DNA of 64,000 nucleotides from Proteiniphilum propionicum (lineage in GTDB: Bacteria > Bacteroidota > Bacteroidia > Bacteroidales > Dysgonomonadaceae): contig NZ_CP073586.1 of NCBI RefSeq assembly GCF_022267555.1, positions 3,142,501-3,206,500 of the forward strand, written 5' to 3'. Position 1 is the stretch's first letter. Each line of letters starts with the position of its first letter. Under the pieces are notes generated by a model that was given only the letters and a program-made list of their open reading frames with translations, made no database searches and was not told where the DNA came from. A program made the translations under genes and the position numbers. Shown one piece after another: positions 18,233-25,716 of this stretch.

Positions 18233-18376
18233 TTAGTTTTTTATTTTATACCTCACTTTACATTCTTTGGATACTCGGTTGTATATCAATACAATATCTT
18301 TATTTTCGTAAACTTCATTCCATTTCGTCTCGTGGCTGAAGTTCAGTCTCAGTAAATCAATTATTTTATTTTTCAT
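18233..18376 (-). CDS. 47-residue small protein overlapping the primase gene
   Basis: The ATG at 18376 lies inside the last codons of the upstream primase-like gene (overlap of 11 nt, different frame), and the frame ends TAA at 18233-18235. The product starts MKNKIIDLLRLNFSHETKWN and continues with VYENKDIVLIYNRVSKECKVRY. Composition is protein-like with alternating hydrophobic residues that could form beta-strands, and the overlap indicates coupled translation. No family is recognised. It is easy to miss because of its length. Confidence 0.6.
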   Translation of the reverse strand: MKNKIIDLLRLNFSHETKWNEVYENKDIVLIYNRVSKECKVRYKIKN

Positions 18377-19241
18377 TTTTCATTTGTTTTATAATGTAAT
18401 CTGCAATGTCGAGTCCATCTCTTCTTTCTTCATCTGTAGCTACCTGTTCAAGTAAATTTGAGACTTTAAAACCATATTTAGTTGCATATTTAGTCCAATC
18501 ATGATACGCTCCTAAATCAGGAAATAGTGTAACATCATGTCCTCTTAGTGCCTCTAAAAGTCGATAGTTCTGCTTACCACCTGTAGCAACCCATGTGTAC
18601 TCTGGTATTGTCAGACTCGCTATAATGGCACTCTTTTCGCTTTCTACTACGGCTAGAGGTGTGGTGGACTTCTTCACTAAATGCAACCCATACAGGCATT
18701 GTGATAGTTGATAAGGACTCTTAACGTGCCTATGCACCCAATCAAATGAGTTCTTCACATTCTTAGCCCGCTTACCTGTCACTGGGTCGTATAACATTAT
18801 CTTACCTGTCCTGATGCGGTCTTCTCGGTCTATTTGCCAATAGATTACCCTTCCTTCTTTGTGGTCTCCAATTCGGTATCTATCGATGGCTCTTGCAACG
18901 TCTATTAATGGAAAATATTTTGTCAAAAAGTGAATAAAGTTATTATCAGTATTTAGACTTCTCACCATCATTTCCTCAGGTATGTAGTCAGTAGGTGGTA
19001 GTGGTTTCGGCGCAACATGAATAGTAGGTGTATAGTCTATTCCTTTGTCTTTAAAGTACTCTGATGGTGTCAAATGATAACCGCATTTATCCTCTCTATT
19101 GCATCTGCCTACATTGTCAGATATATAATTACCTCTTTCATCTACATAACGTACAAATGATTGGTAGGTATGGCAGTGTGGGCACTCGTGCCTTGTGGTT
19201 CTGCCTTTGTATTTTTCCAACTTATATTTAAACTCTTTCAT
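18366..19241 (-). CDS. Zn-ribbon/toprim primase-like protein (DUF6371-type)
   Basis: 291 residues. The N-terminal zinc ribbon has Cys20, Cys23 (ECPHCHTYQSF), Cys47 and Cys53 (GRCNREDKCGYH). The C-terminal half has toprim-like motifs: VVESEKSAIIAS with the catalytic-type Glu, and LFPDLGAYHDW with acidic residues. This arrangement matches small primase-like proteins on Bacteroidales mobile elements, often listed as DUF6371. It probably primes or assists element DNA synthesis with the DUF3987 ATPase encoded upstream. A conserved repeat block (19257-19332) precedes its start. Confidence 0.75.
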   Translation of the reverse strand: MKEFKYKLEKYKGRTTRHECPHCHTYQSFVRYVDERGNYISDNVGRCNREDKCGYHLTPSEYFKDKGIDYTPTIHVAPKPLPPTDYIPEEMMVRSLNTDNNFIHFLTKYFPLIDVARAIDRYRIGDHKEGRVIYWQIDREDRIRTGKIMLYDPVTGKRAKNVKNSFDWVHRHVKSPYQLSQCLYGLHLVKKSTTPLAVVESEKSAIIASLTIPEYTWVATGGKQNYRLLEALRGHDVTLFPDLGAYHDWTKYATKYGFKVSNLLEQVATDEERRDGLDIADYIIKQMKNEK

Positions 19242-19256
19242 ATATAAATATTCCTT

Positions 19257-19332
19257 AGGTCACACATCACACATCACAATCACCTGAAACCATTTACGGG
19301 AAAGGTTTTGAACGTCTTTCAGGGTGTGACCT
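19257..19332. repeat. repeat block A: inverted AGGTCAC arms with conserved centre
   Basis: AGGTCAC (19257-19263) and its inverse GTGACCT (19326-19332) flank a 62-bp segment with tandem CACACAT/CACACAT-type units and a centre CTGAAACCATTTACGGG. Block B (21225-21306) shares TCACACATCACA, CTGAAA-C-TTTAC and GTGTGACCT in the same order. It may be an operator, a recombination site or part of an origin. Confidence 0.65.
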
Positions 19333-19381
19333 GTTGCTCTATTCATATCTATATCACTATCTCCTAACATCACACTTTAAA

Positions 19382-20683
19382 TTAGTTGAAACCTGCTTCT
19401 GTAGTGGGTTCTATTGCAGTGTGACCTGTGACCTGTGACCTGCACACTCTATTTACATATTCTCTTGAGACTCCAACCATCTCAGCTACTTTTGTCTGAT
19501 TGGCTTCGGGGTTTTCCGCAAATATTTGCAGTATCAAGTCTTTCTTGGTCGATACTTCTTCCCTTTGCTCTACTTTAAATTTATCAAGTGACTTAATGAA
19601 ATACTTCACCATTCCTACACCTGCCATCATATCCACGTCAGACACTGAAGTGTCGGGTACTTCAGATAGTCGTGCTATCTTAACGGTCAGTGCCAACCTG
19701 AGGACTTGGATTTGTGCCTTACTGAAAACTGCACTCCAAAAGTCATTTGCCTTAATACGTCTGCCCTCCATATCATTGTAGAACTGTTCGTATACGTCTT
19801 CGGCTTCGGCAGAAAGATGCATCTCGCCACCACCACCATACGACTCAATTCTATCTATCATATTGTCGAATGCTTCGGAGTCAGGTGTAGTCCCACCACG
19901 TTTATATTTTCGTATCGGAAATTCAGGATAAAGGAACATGAACCGTTGCGCAAAACCTGATTGTTCAAAGTTGTTTTTTGTCAATAATTCAGAAAGAACA
20001 CTTGGCTGTATAGTCCCATAAATATTCAGGAACGGTTCTTCAATTAATTGTGGTTGCTCTTTTTTTCTATTTATGCTGAATGTTTGATTGTCAAAGATAG
20101 AGAGGTAGTGTCCCACTTCACCACTCTTGTTATATCTACCGAAGTCTGAGAACCACCCGCTCAGCTCATCTCTATTAAGGGTTAGTCCATTCTCAGCGTA
20201 AGATAGTGCGTTAAACATAGCTTCGGGAGTAGTATCATTAATAAGCATCTGCGCCCAATGTGGTGGTGTGCCTTGCTTCTCCTCAGCTTCCCATTCCTTA
20301 TATTCCTCTTGGTATCTCAGGTATCTCTCAGCGTCAATCTCTGATATTCTCTTGAATGCGACTCTCCCTGCATCACTCTTTCCTGTTCCTGAAGAACCTA
20401 CCACAATTACCCACAATTGAGGGTAGTTTTTATAGTTCCCTACCGTCAAGTACATTCGCTTACCTGATGCTGTGGCAATGGCTGTCAGGAATGCAACCGC
20501 CCAAAGTTCTTCAGGCGTGCCATAACTCTCTGCGTGTTCTCTGATGGTCTCTTGCAACCATTCAGGGAGTAGGTCAGTCGGGAATGCAGTCTGCTCTTGG
20601 GTGGTCTCTGTGGCAGTGGCGGTCGGAATAATTACTCCCTCGCCGTTTTTTATTTTTTCTATAATATTTATCATATCGTTCAT
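19382..20683 (-). CDS. DUF3987-type P-loop ATPase / helicase-like replication protein
   Basis: 433 residues. A Walker A loop GSSGTGKS lies at 96-103, after WVIVV; acidic candidates for Walker B lie further on (LNRDELSGWFSDFG, about 165-180). DUF3987 proteins are common on Bacteroidota integrative elements beside primase-like genes and are thought to act in element replication. A C-terminal HTH (NQTKVAEMVGVSREYVNRV, about 395-415) suggests binding to element DNA. Its last codons themselves contain three tandem AGGTCAC heptamers (19421-19441). It follows the HTH gene by 23 bp. Confidence 0.8.
   Translation of the reverse strand: MNDMINIIEKIKNGEGVIIPTATATETTQEQTAFPTDLLPEWLQETIREHAESYGTPEELWAVAFLTAIATASGKRMYLTVGNYKNYPQLWVIVVGSSGTGKSDAGRVAFKRISEIDAERYLRYQEEYKEWEAEEKQGTPPHWAQMLINDTTPEAMFNALSYAENGLTLNRDELSGWFSDFGRYNKSGEVGHYLSIFDNQTFSINRKKEQPQLIEEPFLNIYGTIQPSVLSELLTKNNFEQSGFAQRFMFLYPEFPIRKYKRGGTTPDSEAFDNMIDRIESYGGGGEMHLSAEAEDVYEQFYNDMEGRRIKANDFWSAVFSKAQIQVLRLALTVKIARLSEVPDTSVSDVDMMAGVGMVKYFIKSLDKFKVEQREEVSTKKDLILQIFAENPEANQTKVAEMVGVSREYVNRVCRSQVTGHTAIEPTTEAGFN
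19421..19441. repeat. three tandem GTGACCT heptamers within the DUF3987 gene
   Basis: Exact 7-bp copies at 19421, 19428 and 19435. The same triple occurs at 21286-21306, and single copies flank block A. Iteron-like spacing suggests a protein-binding site, even though this copy is inside codons for SQVTGH. Confidence 0.75.
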
Positions 20684-20706
20684 ATAGTTATAAGTGAATA
20701 ACCTAA

Positions 20707-21015
20707 TTATGCTCTTCGGTACTTCATAGGTTGAACTGCATTCAGTGCATTCGCCACGTCTTCTTTCCGAAAACGTATTGTTTTCTCACCCACCCTGTGA
20801 GCGGTAAGATAACCTTTCTTAACATAACTATGGAGTGTAGGCAATGATACACCCAACATCTCTGCTGTCTCTTTGCGTGATAGATACTCTGGAGTTGTGT
20901 CCTTCGGTATTGTCTCAGAAATGGCTGTCAGTGCGTTTTTCACCTCTTCTGCAACTATACCTTTAATAGTTTCGCTTAACTCCTCAACTGAAATTCCTTG
21001 CAAAAATAACCCCAT
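20707..21015 (-). CDS. HTH DNA-binding protein, excisionase-like
   Basis: 102 residues. The C-terminal half is a MerR-like/HTH_17 winged helix (YLSRKETAEMLGVSLPTLHSYVKKG, described by positions ~43-67) ending in a basic tail. The N-terminal half is helical and acidic (VEELSETIKGIVAEEVKNAL) and may mediate oligomerisation. Such proteins next to tyrosine recombinases usually serve as recombination directionality factors or regulators. It is the first gene of the replication operon, 23 bp before DUF3987. Confidence 0.82.
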   Translation of the reverse strand: MGLFLQGISVEELSETIKGIVAEEVKNALTAISETIPKDTTPEYLSRKETAEMLGVSLPTLHSYVKKGYLTAHRVGEKTIRFRKEDVANALNAVQPMKYRRA

Positions 21016-21192
21016 GCTATAAAATTTTATTTGTTAATTAAAAAATCTGTTTTACTTAAAAAACATTAAACGAATTTAACATAATCTTTTATTATACGCA
21101 AGGGTTTTTAAGCGTTTTTTACTGGGGCAAGGGGAGTTGTTTGTTTTTAGCAGGTCTTTTTTTACTATAATCCTGAATAACAGGCAAATAAA

Positions 21193-21219
21193 AAACCCAT
21201 AGCGTTTAAACTACGGGTT
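21193..21219 (-). terminator. terminator of the recombinase gene
   Basis: On the minus strand AACCCGTAG pairs with CTATGGGTT (one G-T pair) around an 8-9 nt loop, followed by TTTTTATTTG. It lies past repeat block B, so the recombinase transcript would include that block. Confidence 0.7.
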
Positions 21220-21224
21220 CTCGG

Positions 21225-21306
21225 CAATCACACATCACACTTCACATCTGCTGAAATCGTTTACAGGATTAGGTTATATGGGAGTGTGACCTGTGACCTG
21301 TGACCT
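21225..21306. repeat. repeat block B: related to block A, with three GTGACCT heptamers
   Basis: TCACACATCACACTTCACAT begins the block, CTGAAATCGTTTACAGG forms the centre, and tandem heptamers at 21286, 21293 and 21300 end it. Order and orientation of parts match block A (19257-19332). Both blocks lie in gaps between element genes, at gene 3' ends. Confidence 0.7.
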
Positions 21307-21319
21307 TTGGGTGAAGTGG

Positions 21320-22705
21320 TCACATAGACTTTACTACGGTCAATTGATTAAAGAACTGATGGTGTGACATCTTTTTTGCACTTTCTTCTGCACTTATCCT
21401 TATATATTTGAGAAATGCTACTTCTGTCTTGTGTCCTGTCACCTTCATTATATCAAGCGTAGGAACGTCTGCTATATAGGCATTTGTCGCAAAACTTCTA
21501 CGTGCTGTGTGACTCGTTACAAGTTCATACTTCGGCAATGTAGTAGTGGTCAGCTTCCCTGCGGTCGTGTGGGTACGTGTCACTGGTGCAGTTATCCCTG
21601 CCATCTTTGCTATATCTTTGATGAATTGATTGTACTTCTGATTGCTGATAGGTTTCGGCAACTTATAATCATATTTTTTAAAGATACGCTTCACACGTGG
21701 AGTCACAGGCGCATAGATGGTCTTCCCTGTCTTCTGCGTCTGTATTTTAATAAGTCCTTCTTCTGTGATATTCTCGGCAGTCAAGCGTATCACGTCTGAG
21801 TATCGGAGTCCTGTGTCTGATGCAATGAGAAACATATCTCTGACTTTATCTAAAGACTTGGGTAGCAATACAAGTGCATCTATGGCATTCAGTTCGTCTA
21901 CGTTCAAATAAATGCTCTCAGTCTCTTCTGATGGCTTGGCAAAGGACTTCTTCCGGAAATCATCACTATACTTTACTCCCTTCTTTTCACTTGCGTAATT
22001 AAGAACGGTTTTCACTATCTTTATGCGTGTGCCTATGGTGTTTTTTGCCAACCCTTCGGCAGTCAGATACTTCACAAAGGAATGGTAGAAGTCCTCATCT
22101 GCGGTCAGTGGAGTCACGACCGTCTTATACTTGGTCTGATACTCTGCAATGTTCTTTCTTACCACTTTGTAGCTTTTTATCGTGGACTCCTTCAGGTTTG
22201 AGAGTGTTTCTATCATATGGTCTATGAACTGCACAAGGTTCATATCTGAGAAGTCCCTGTTCCCATCTACACTACTTTCTTCTATTCTGTCAGGATTGTA
22301 GATGCGGTCGAGTTCCACCTTTACACGCTCTCTGATTGGCAACCTACCATCTACGGTTAGATCATTAACGATGCGTTCAACGTGGAGTCGGAACTCCAAC
22401 AAATTAGAGTTCATTTCAGATTGATTCTTTTTAGCTGAGGATTTAATGGAACTGTATGTTCCCTCTATCTGTGCATCTACACTTGCCAACTGGTCGCCAT
22501 ACTCCACACGAACATCTTTAGCGTTCCATAGTGCCACAGGTACACTAACAGGGGTGGTGTACTTCAACTGAAGATACTTTCTATCCTTATTCTTACCTTT
22601 ACCCTTACCACGCTCTACAATGGTATATAGTCCATAATTTATTTCAGCATAAATGTTTGTTACATCTGCTTTTTTGTCTGTAAGTCGGAAATTCACTCGT
22701 ACCAT
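21320..22705 (-). CDS. tyrosine recombinase / integrase
   Basis: 461 residues. The N-terminal arm-binding and core-binding domains cover about 1-265. The catalytic domain holds Arg in SDTGLRYSDV (about 298), HTARRSF with His and Arg (about 403-406), the GH of VTGHKTEV, and nucleophile Tyr434 in FLKYIR. All catalytic residues are present, so it should be active. It is of the Bacteroidota transposon/ICE integrase type. It lies near the right end, transcribed toward the tRNA, with candidate arm sites 40-90 bp upstream of its start. It probably integrates and, with the HTH protein, excises the element. Confidence 0.92.
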   Translation of the reverse strand: MVRVNFRLTDKKADVTNIYAEINYGLYTIVERGKGKGKNKDRKYLQLKYTTPVSVPVALWNAKDVRVEYGDQLASVDAQIEGTYSSIKSSAKKNQSEMNSNLLEFRLHVERIVNDLTVDGRLPIRERVKVELDRIYNPDRIEESSVDGNRDFSDMNLVQFIDHMIETLSNLKESTIKSYKVVRKNIAEYQTKYKTVVTPLTADEDFYHSFVKYLTAEGLAKNTIGTRIKIVKTVLNYASEKKGVKYSDDFRKKSFAKPSEETESIYLNVDELNAIDALVLLPKSLDKVRDMFLIASDTGLRYSDVIRLTAENITEEGLIKIQTQKTGKTIYAPVTPRVKRIFKKYDYKLPKPISNQKYNQFIKDIAKMAGITAPVTRTHTTAGKLTTTTLPKYELVTSHTARRSFATNAYIADVPTLDIMKVTGHKTEVAFLKYIRISAEESAKKMSHHQFFNQLTVVKSM

Positions 22706-22745
22706 ATCTCAAAGATTAAGTTTGTTACTGATACAAATATAACTA

Positions 22746-22792
22746 TATATGGTGGAATAAAAAAGATATGGCGGAATATATGGCGGAATTTA
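22746..22792. repeat. right-end recombinase arm-site candidates
   Basis: GCGGAATATA (22771-22780) and GCGGAATTTA (22783-22792) are spaced 12 bp, with a diverged copy GTGGAATAAA at 22752-22761. Orientation and spacing match the pair at the left end (16767-16788). The position just upstream of the recombinase start would also let the protein repress its own gene. Confidence 0.65.
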
Positions 22793-22917
22793 ACTTAATC
22801 ACTTTACTTTATTCTTTATTGTGTTTAACTATAAGAATAGGTACACTCTCTATTTATCAACATTATACACGCTATTCTTTATCGTACAAATAATATAAAG
22901 TTAATAGTAGTGTTGTT

Positions 22918-22933
22918 CTGGTGGGACAACAAC
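22918..22933. repeat. right attachment site of the integrated element (attR core)
   Basis: An exact copy of CTGGTGGGACAACAAC found at the tRNA-Gln 3' end. The bases to the left (GTTGTT) no longer match the tRNA, which sets the boundary of the element. Confidence 0.9.
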
Positions 22934-23064
22934 AAAAACGCTATTACTCTGACAAAATAGATTAATAGCGTTTTTATTTTCCTAATATGCGAAACTCATA
23001 TTTTTTGTTCTACTTTTATGCATAAAAGTAACTCCGAAAAACATCGGAATCGGTGCCTTAAAAA

Positions 23065-24252
23065 TCAAGCCTTTTTATTGACAAACAGGAACATTATCAT
23101 TAGAGCTGCAGCAATAAGCGACATAACACTCCCAAAGTAGAAAGGAGCACCTGGGCTTACACGGTCGTAAAGATACCCGGCTATAACACTTGCCGGCAAC
23201 AACATTATTCCGAGCACAGCGTGATATAATCCGTAACCGGTTCCTTTCATCTCATTGGGTATCAGGTCGGAAACTAATGCTTTCTGGCAGGTATCGGTAA
23301 GGGCGCTGTATACACCGTACATGCCAAACATGGCAATATACACCAGAATCTGACTGGATGCACCAAACATAAAATATACAAACGAATAGACAATAAATCC
23401 AGCCGTAATGAGCTTCGCTCGCCCAATTTTATCTGATAGTTTTCCGAAAGGAATCGCCAAAAGAACAGAGACTGTATTGAAAAGCATGTATATTAGTGGT
23501 ACCAATGACGGACTAATTCCTGTCTCACTGGTCCTTACGATTAAGAGTGAATCGGTAGAATTACCTAGTGTAAAAACAGCAACAATAATAAGAAAGAAAG
23601 AATAATTCCTTGGTAATTGCTTCAGTGATATCTTACTTACGGTAAAACTCTTCTGTGATTTGGCCTCTTTCAAAAAAAAGATGATTGTTAGAACACCAAT
23701 CACAGCTGGTACCGTAGCTACCCAAAAGATGATTTTATATTGAAGAACTGGATTATCCTTAGGCAGGAAAAAAAGTATTCCCGATGCCATTAGAGGACCA
23801 ACAATAGCACCACTATTATCCATGGCTTTATGAAAACCGAAGCTTTTGCCGGTCTCTCCATTATTAACCGATCCAGATATAAGACTGTCACGCGGTGCAG
23901 TACGTATCCCCTTACCTACCCTTTCCAAAAACCGGTATGCCAGCACCTGCATTGGATTAACTACATATGCGTACAAAGGGGTTATTAATGCAGTAATAGT
24001 ATAACCAATAAACATAAAAGGTTTGTTCTTCCCTATTTTATCACTCCAGAAGCCAGAAACGGCTTTCAACAAGGAGGCAGTACTTTCTGCAATTCCCTCA
24101 ATAAGCGATATTTGTATTTTTGATGCACCAATAGACATGAGAAAAAGAGGCATTACACTATACACCATTTTAGATGATGTATCTGTAAAAAAGCTTGTCA
24201 ATCCGGTATAAAAGACGTTTTTCTCTAACCCAAAATAGCGCTTGAGTTTCAT
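23065..24252 (-). CDS. MFS transporter
   Basis: 395 residues with about eleven to twelve hydrophobic spans. MFS loop motifs are visible: a loop 2-3-type FWSDKIGKNKPFM (about 67-80), ERVGKGIRTAPRDSLISG (about 111-128) and the second-half equivalent GKLSDKIGRAKL (about 272). The GKGIRTAPRD motif is common in a subgroup of bacterial MFS exporters. Substrate is unknown. It lies just outside the element; a possible -7 box (TAAATTTG, minus strand, 24274-24281) precedes it. Confidence 0.88.
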   Translation of the reverse strand: MKLKRYFGLEKNVFYTGLTSFFTDTSSKMVYSVMPLFLMSIGASKIQISLIEGIAESTASLLKAVSGFWSDKIGKNKPFMFIGYTITALITPLYAYVVNPMQVLAYRFLERVGKGIRTAPRDSLISGSVNNGETGKSFGFHKAMDNSGAIVGPLMASGILFFLPKDNPVLQYKIIFWVATVPAVIGVLTIIFFLKEAKSQKSFTVSKISLKQLPRNYSFFLIIVAVFTLGNSTDSLLIVRTSETGISPSLVPLIYMLFNTVSVLLAIPFGKLSDKIGRAKLITAGFIVYSFVYFMFGASSQILVYIAMFGMYGVYSALTDTCQKALVSDLIPNEMKGTGYGLYHAVLGIMLLPASVIAGYLYDRVSPGAPFYFGSVMSLIAAALMIMFLFVNKKA

Positions 24253-24400
24253 CTGTAAATCTGTTTATAACGACAAATTTAGTGTTTTTCACGACAAGAA
24301 AAAACAAAAGTGTAAATCCTCTTGCGTTATCGGCAAGTGGTTTTGCTGTCGAAATCACTCACGGAGCATGGTTGACTGATGCTTTACTGAGGTATTACTA
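24253..24400. other. short intergenic stretch before the scar
   Basis: AT-rich DNA with the presumed MFS promoter; no gene is seen. Together with the remnants at 24401-24657 and the gap up to 24756 it makes a region of about 500 bp without an intact gene. Confidence 0.4.
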
Positions 24401-24537
24401 TTCCTTCTTTATCGAGAGTTTGTAACCCACACCATAAATACTTTTTAATTTTATGGATGGAAAATTCTTTAATATTTTTTTTATACGGGAAATGGACGTA
24501 TCCAGCGTGTTTTTCAAATGTGAACCGTCATCATTCA
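24401..24537 (-). pseudogene. C-terminal remnant of an OmpR-type response regulator
   Basis: On the minus strand the frame reads SLNDDGSHLKNTLDTSISR, then IKKILKNFPSIKLKSIYGVGYKLS, ending KKE and stop. The IxRxxK(I/L)L and YGVGYKL pieces match the recognition helix and C-terminal hairpin of winged-helix response regulators. No receiver domain or earlier winged-helix part remains: the sequence upstream belongs to an RND-like fragment on the other strand. Confidence 0.55.
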
Positions 24538-24657
24538 AAGAAGCGTTCTGGTTTCCGCTGGCGGCGGGAACGATTGGCGGGTTGGCAATGTCGATTGTGG
24601 GGATATTTGTGTTTTTGCCGTTGATGACGGTGAGAAGAGAAAACTATAAAAAAAGAT
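24538..24657 (+). pseudogene. C-terminal remnant of an RND-type efflux permease
   Basis: In the plus-strand frame the end reads AFWFPLAAGTIGGLAMSIVG, then IFVFLPLMT and a basic tail, followed by stop at 24655-24657. The PLAxGTIGGL...S...FLPL pattern is the last membrane helix of RND pumps (AcrB/CusA type). The rest of the roughly 1000-residue protein is absent. The join with the response-regulator tail, facing the opposite way, marks an inversion or deletion breakpoint near 24537. Confidence 0.55.
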
Positions 24658-24756
24658 AAAATGTAAAGGCCCACTTCGATGAATACTTCCAACAAAAAAA
24701 TCCCCGGCATATATTACATATACCAGGGGATAGTTAAACTCAATTAGATAGGTTTG

Positions 24757-25650
24757 TTATTTCGAATAACTCTCTTTTACAAAAGCTGCATTATTCAAAA
24801 AATCATAACTCTCCTTCACTCCTTCGAAAGGGGTTCCTGTATATCTTTCCACTTCCACAATCATATATTTTGCGCCCGATTTCTCTGCATTGTTGAAGAT
24901 ATTCTCAAAGTTCACTTTTCCACTTTTACCTAATTCGGTCTCATCTTTTACATGCAATTGTTCGAAGCGCCCGGGGAAGCTGTTGAAATAATCTACCGGG
25001 TCTTTACCGCCCTCACACACCCAGTAAACATCCATCTGGAAAAACACTTTGGAGGGATCGGTATTGTTCAACATATAGTCGTACATTAATTGACCTTCTA
25101 TTTCGTTGAACTCAAAACTGTGGTTATGATAGCCTAAACGAAGACCTGCAGCATTACATTTCTCACCTATCTGGTTATAATAATCACAATATACCTGAAG
25201 GTCGGATAGCGTTTCAGGGGTGGTCATCCAGGGAATGACAATGTATTTCATTCCTGCTTCCTTGTGAGCCTGAATAGCAGTATCCCACCAAGCCCAGGTC
25301 TCATCCCAGTTTGTTTCACCCGGTTTTTCGGCTAAAGGTCTTGAAGCATGTGAAGACAGTACTTCCATGCCTGCATCTTCGATCGATTTCTTAAAATCGA
25401 CAGGAGACATTCCATAAAACTGTCCGTCATTATATCCTGCTGCCTCTACTCCGGTATATCCTATTTCTGCGACTTTTGCAATGGTACCAGCGTAATCAGC
25501 CTTGATATCATCTCGTACTGAATATAGTTGAAGGTAAATCTCTTTTTTGGCTGATGCCTCCTCTTTCTGTTGTTTTCCCTGGTTGCATGCAGAGAAAAAG
25601 AACAAACCGCTTAATAATGCGGTACTTAACAAAATTGAACGTTTTTTCAT
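24757..25650 (-). CDS. sugar phosphate isomerase/epimerase-type TIM-barrel lipoprotein
   Basis: 297 residues. A lipoprotein signal (LFFFSAC) puts it in the periplasm or outer membrane. The body is an AP-endonuclease-2/xylose-isomerase-like TIM barrel: IYLQLYSVRDDI, GYTGVEAAGYNDGQ, YHNHSFEF, FQMDVYWVCEGG and YMIVEVERY supply the usual His, Glu and Asp metal ligands. It probably isomerises or cleaves an oxidised (keto) sugar. Downstream in the same minus-strand cluster as DUF1080 and two Gfo/Idh/MocA proteins, with a 66-bp gap, it fits periplasmic keto-glycoside processing. Confidence 0.85.
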   Translation of the reverse strand: MKKRSILLSTALLSGLFFFSACNQGKQQKEEASAKKEIYLQLYSVRDDIKADYAGTIAKVAEIGYTGVEAAGYNDGQFYGMSPVDFKKSIEDAGMEVLSSHASRPLAEKPGETNWDETWAWWDTAIQAHKEAGMKYIVIPWMTTPETLSDLQVYCDYYNQIGEKCNAAGLRLGYHNHSFEFNEIEGQLMYDYMLNNTDPSKVFFQMDVYWVCEGGKDPVDYFNSFPGRFEQLHVKDETELGKSGKVNFENIFNNAEKSGAKYMIVEVERYTGTPFEGVKESYDFLNNAAFVKESYSK

Positions 25651-25716
25651 TGTATAAGTTGTTTAAAAAAAGGATGTTCCCGTTTCAGATGAGAATATCC
25701 TTTCCCTTTGTTTAAA

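Larger units (their letters stand above)
21016..21319. other. intergenic control region of the element
   Basis: 304 bp between the recombinase and the HTH gene. From right to left it holds repeat block B (21225-21306), a terminator for the recombinase (21193-21219) and about 170 bp of AT-rich leader for the HTH operon. No TAnnTTTG promoter was found in the leader. Confidence 0.55.
16693..22933 (-). mobile_element. tRNA-Gln-associated integrative element, about 6.2 kb
   Basis: It is bounded by perfect 16-bp direct repeats, one being the 3' end of tRNA-Gln. Gene order on the minus strand, from the right end: tyrosine recombinase, HTH (excisionase-like) protein, DUF3987 ATPase, toprim/Zn-ribbon primase-like protein, a 47-aa gene, a 62-aa gene and a 216-aa gene. 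A possible 30-aa gene faces the other way. GCGGAATATA repeats lie inside both ends. No relaxase, conjugation, capsid, terminase or resistance gene is visible. It could be a small mobilisable or satellite-type element that replicates after excision and borrows a helper for transfer; that mode is inference. Confidence 0.88.
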
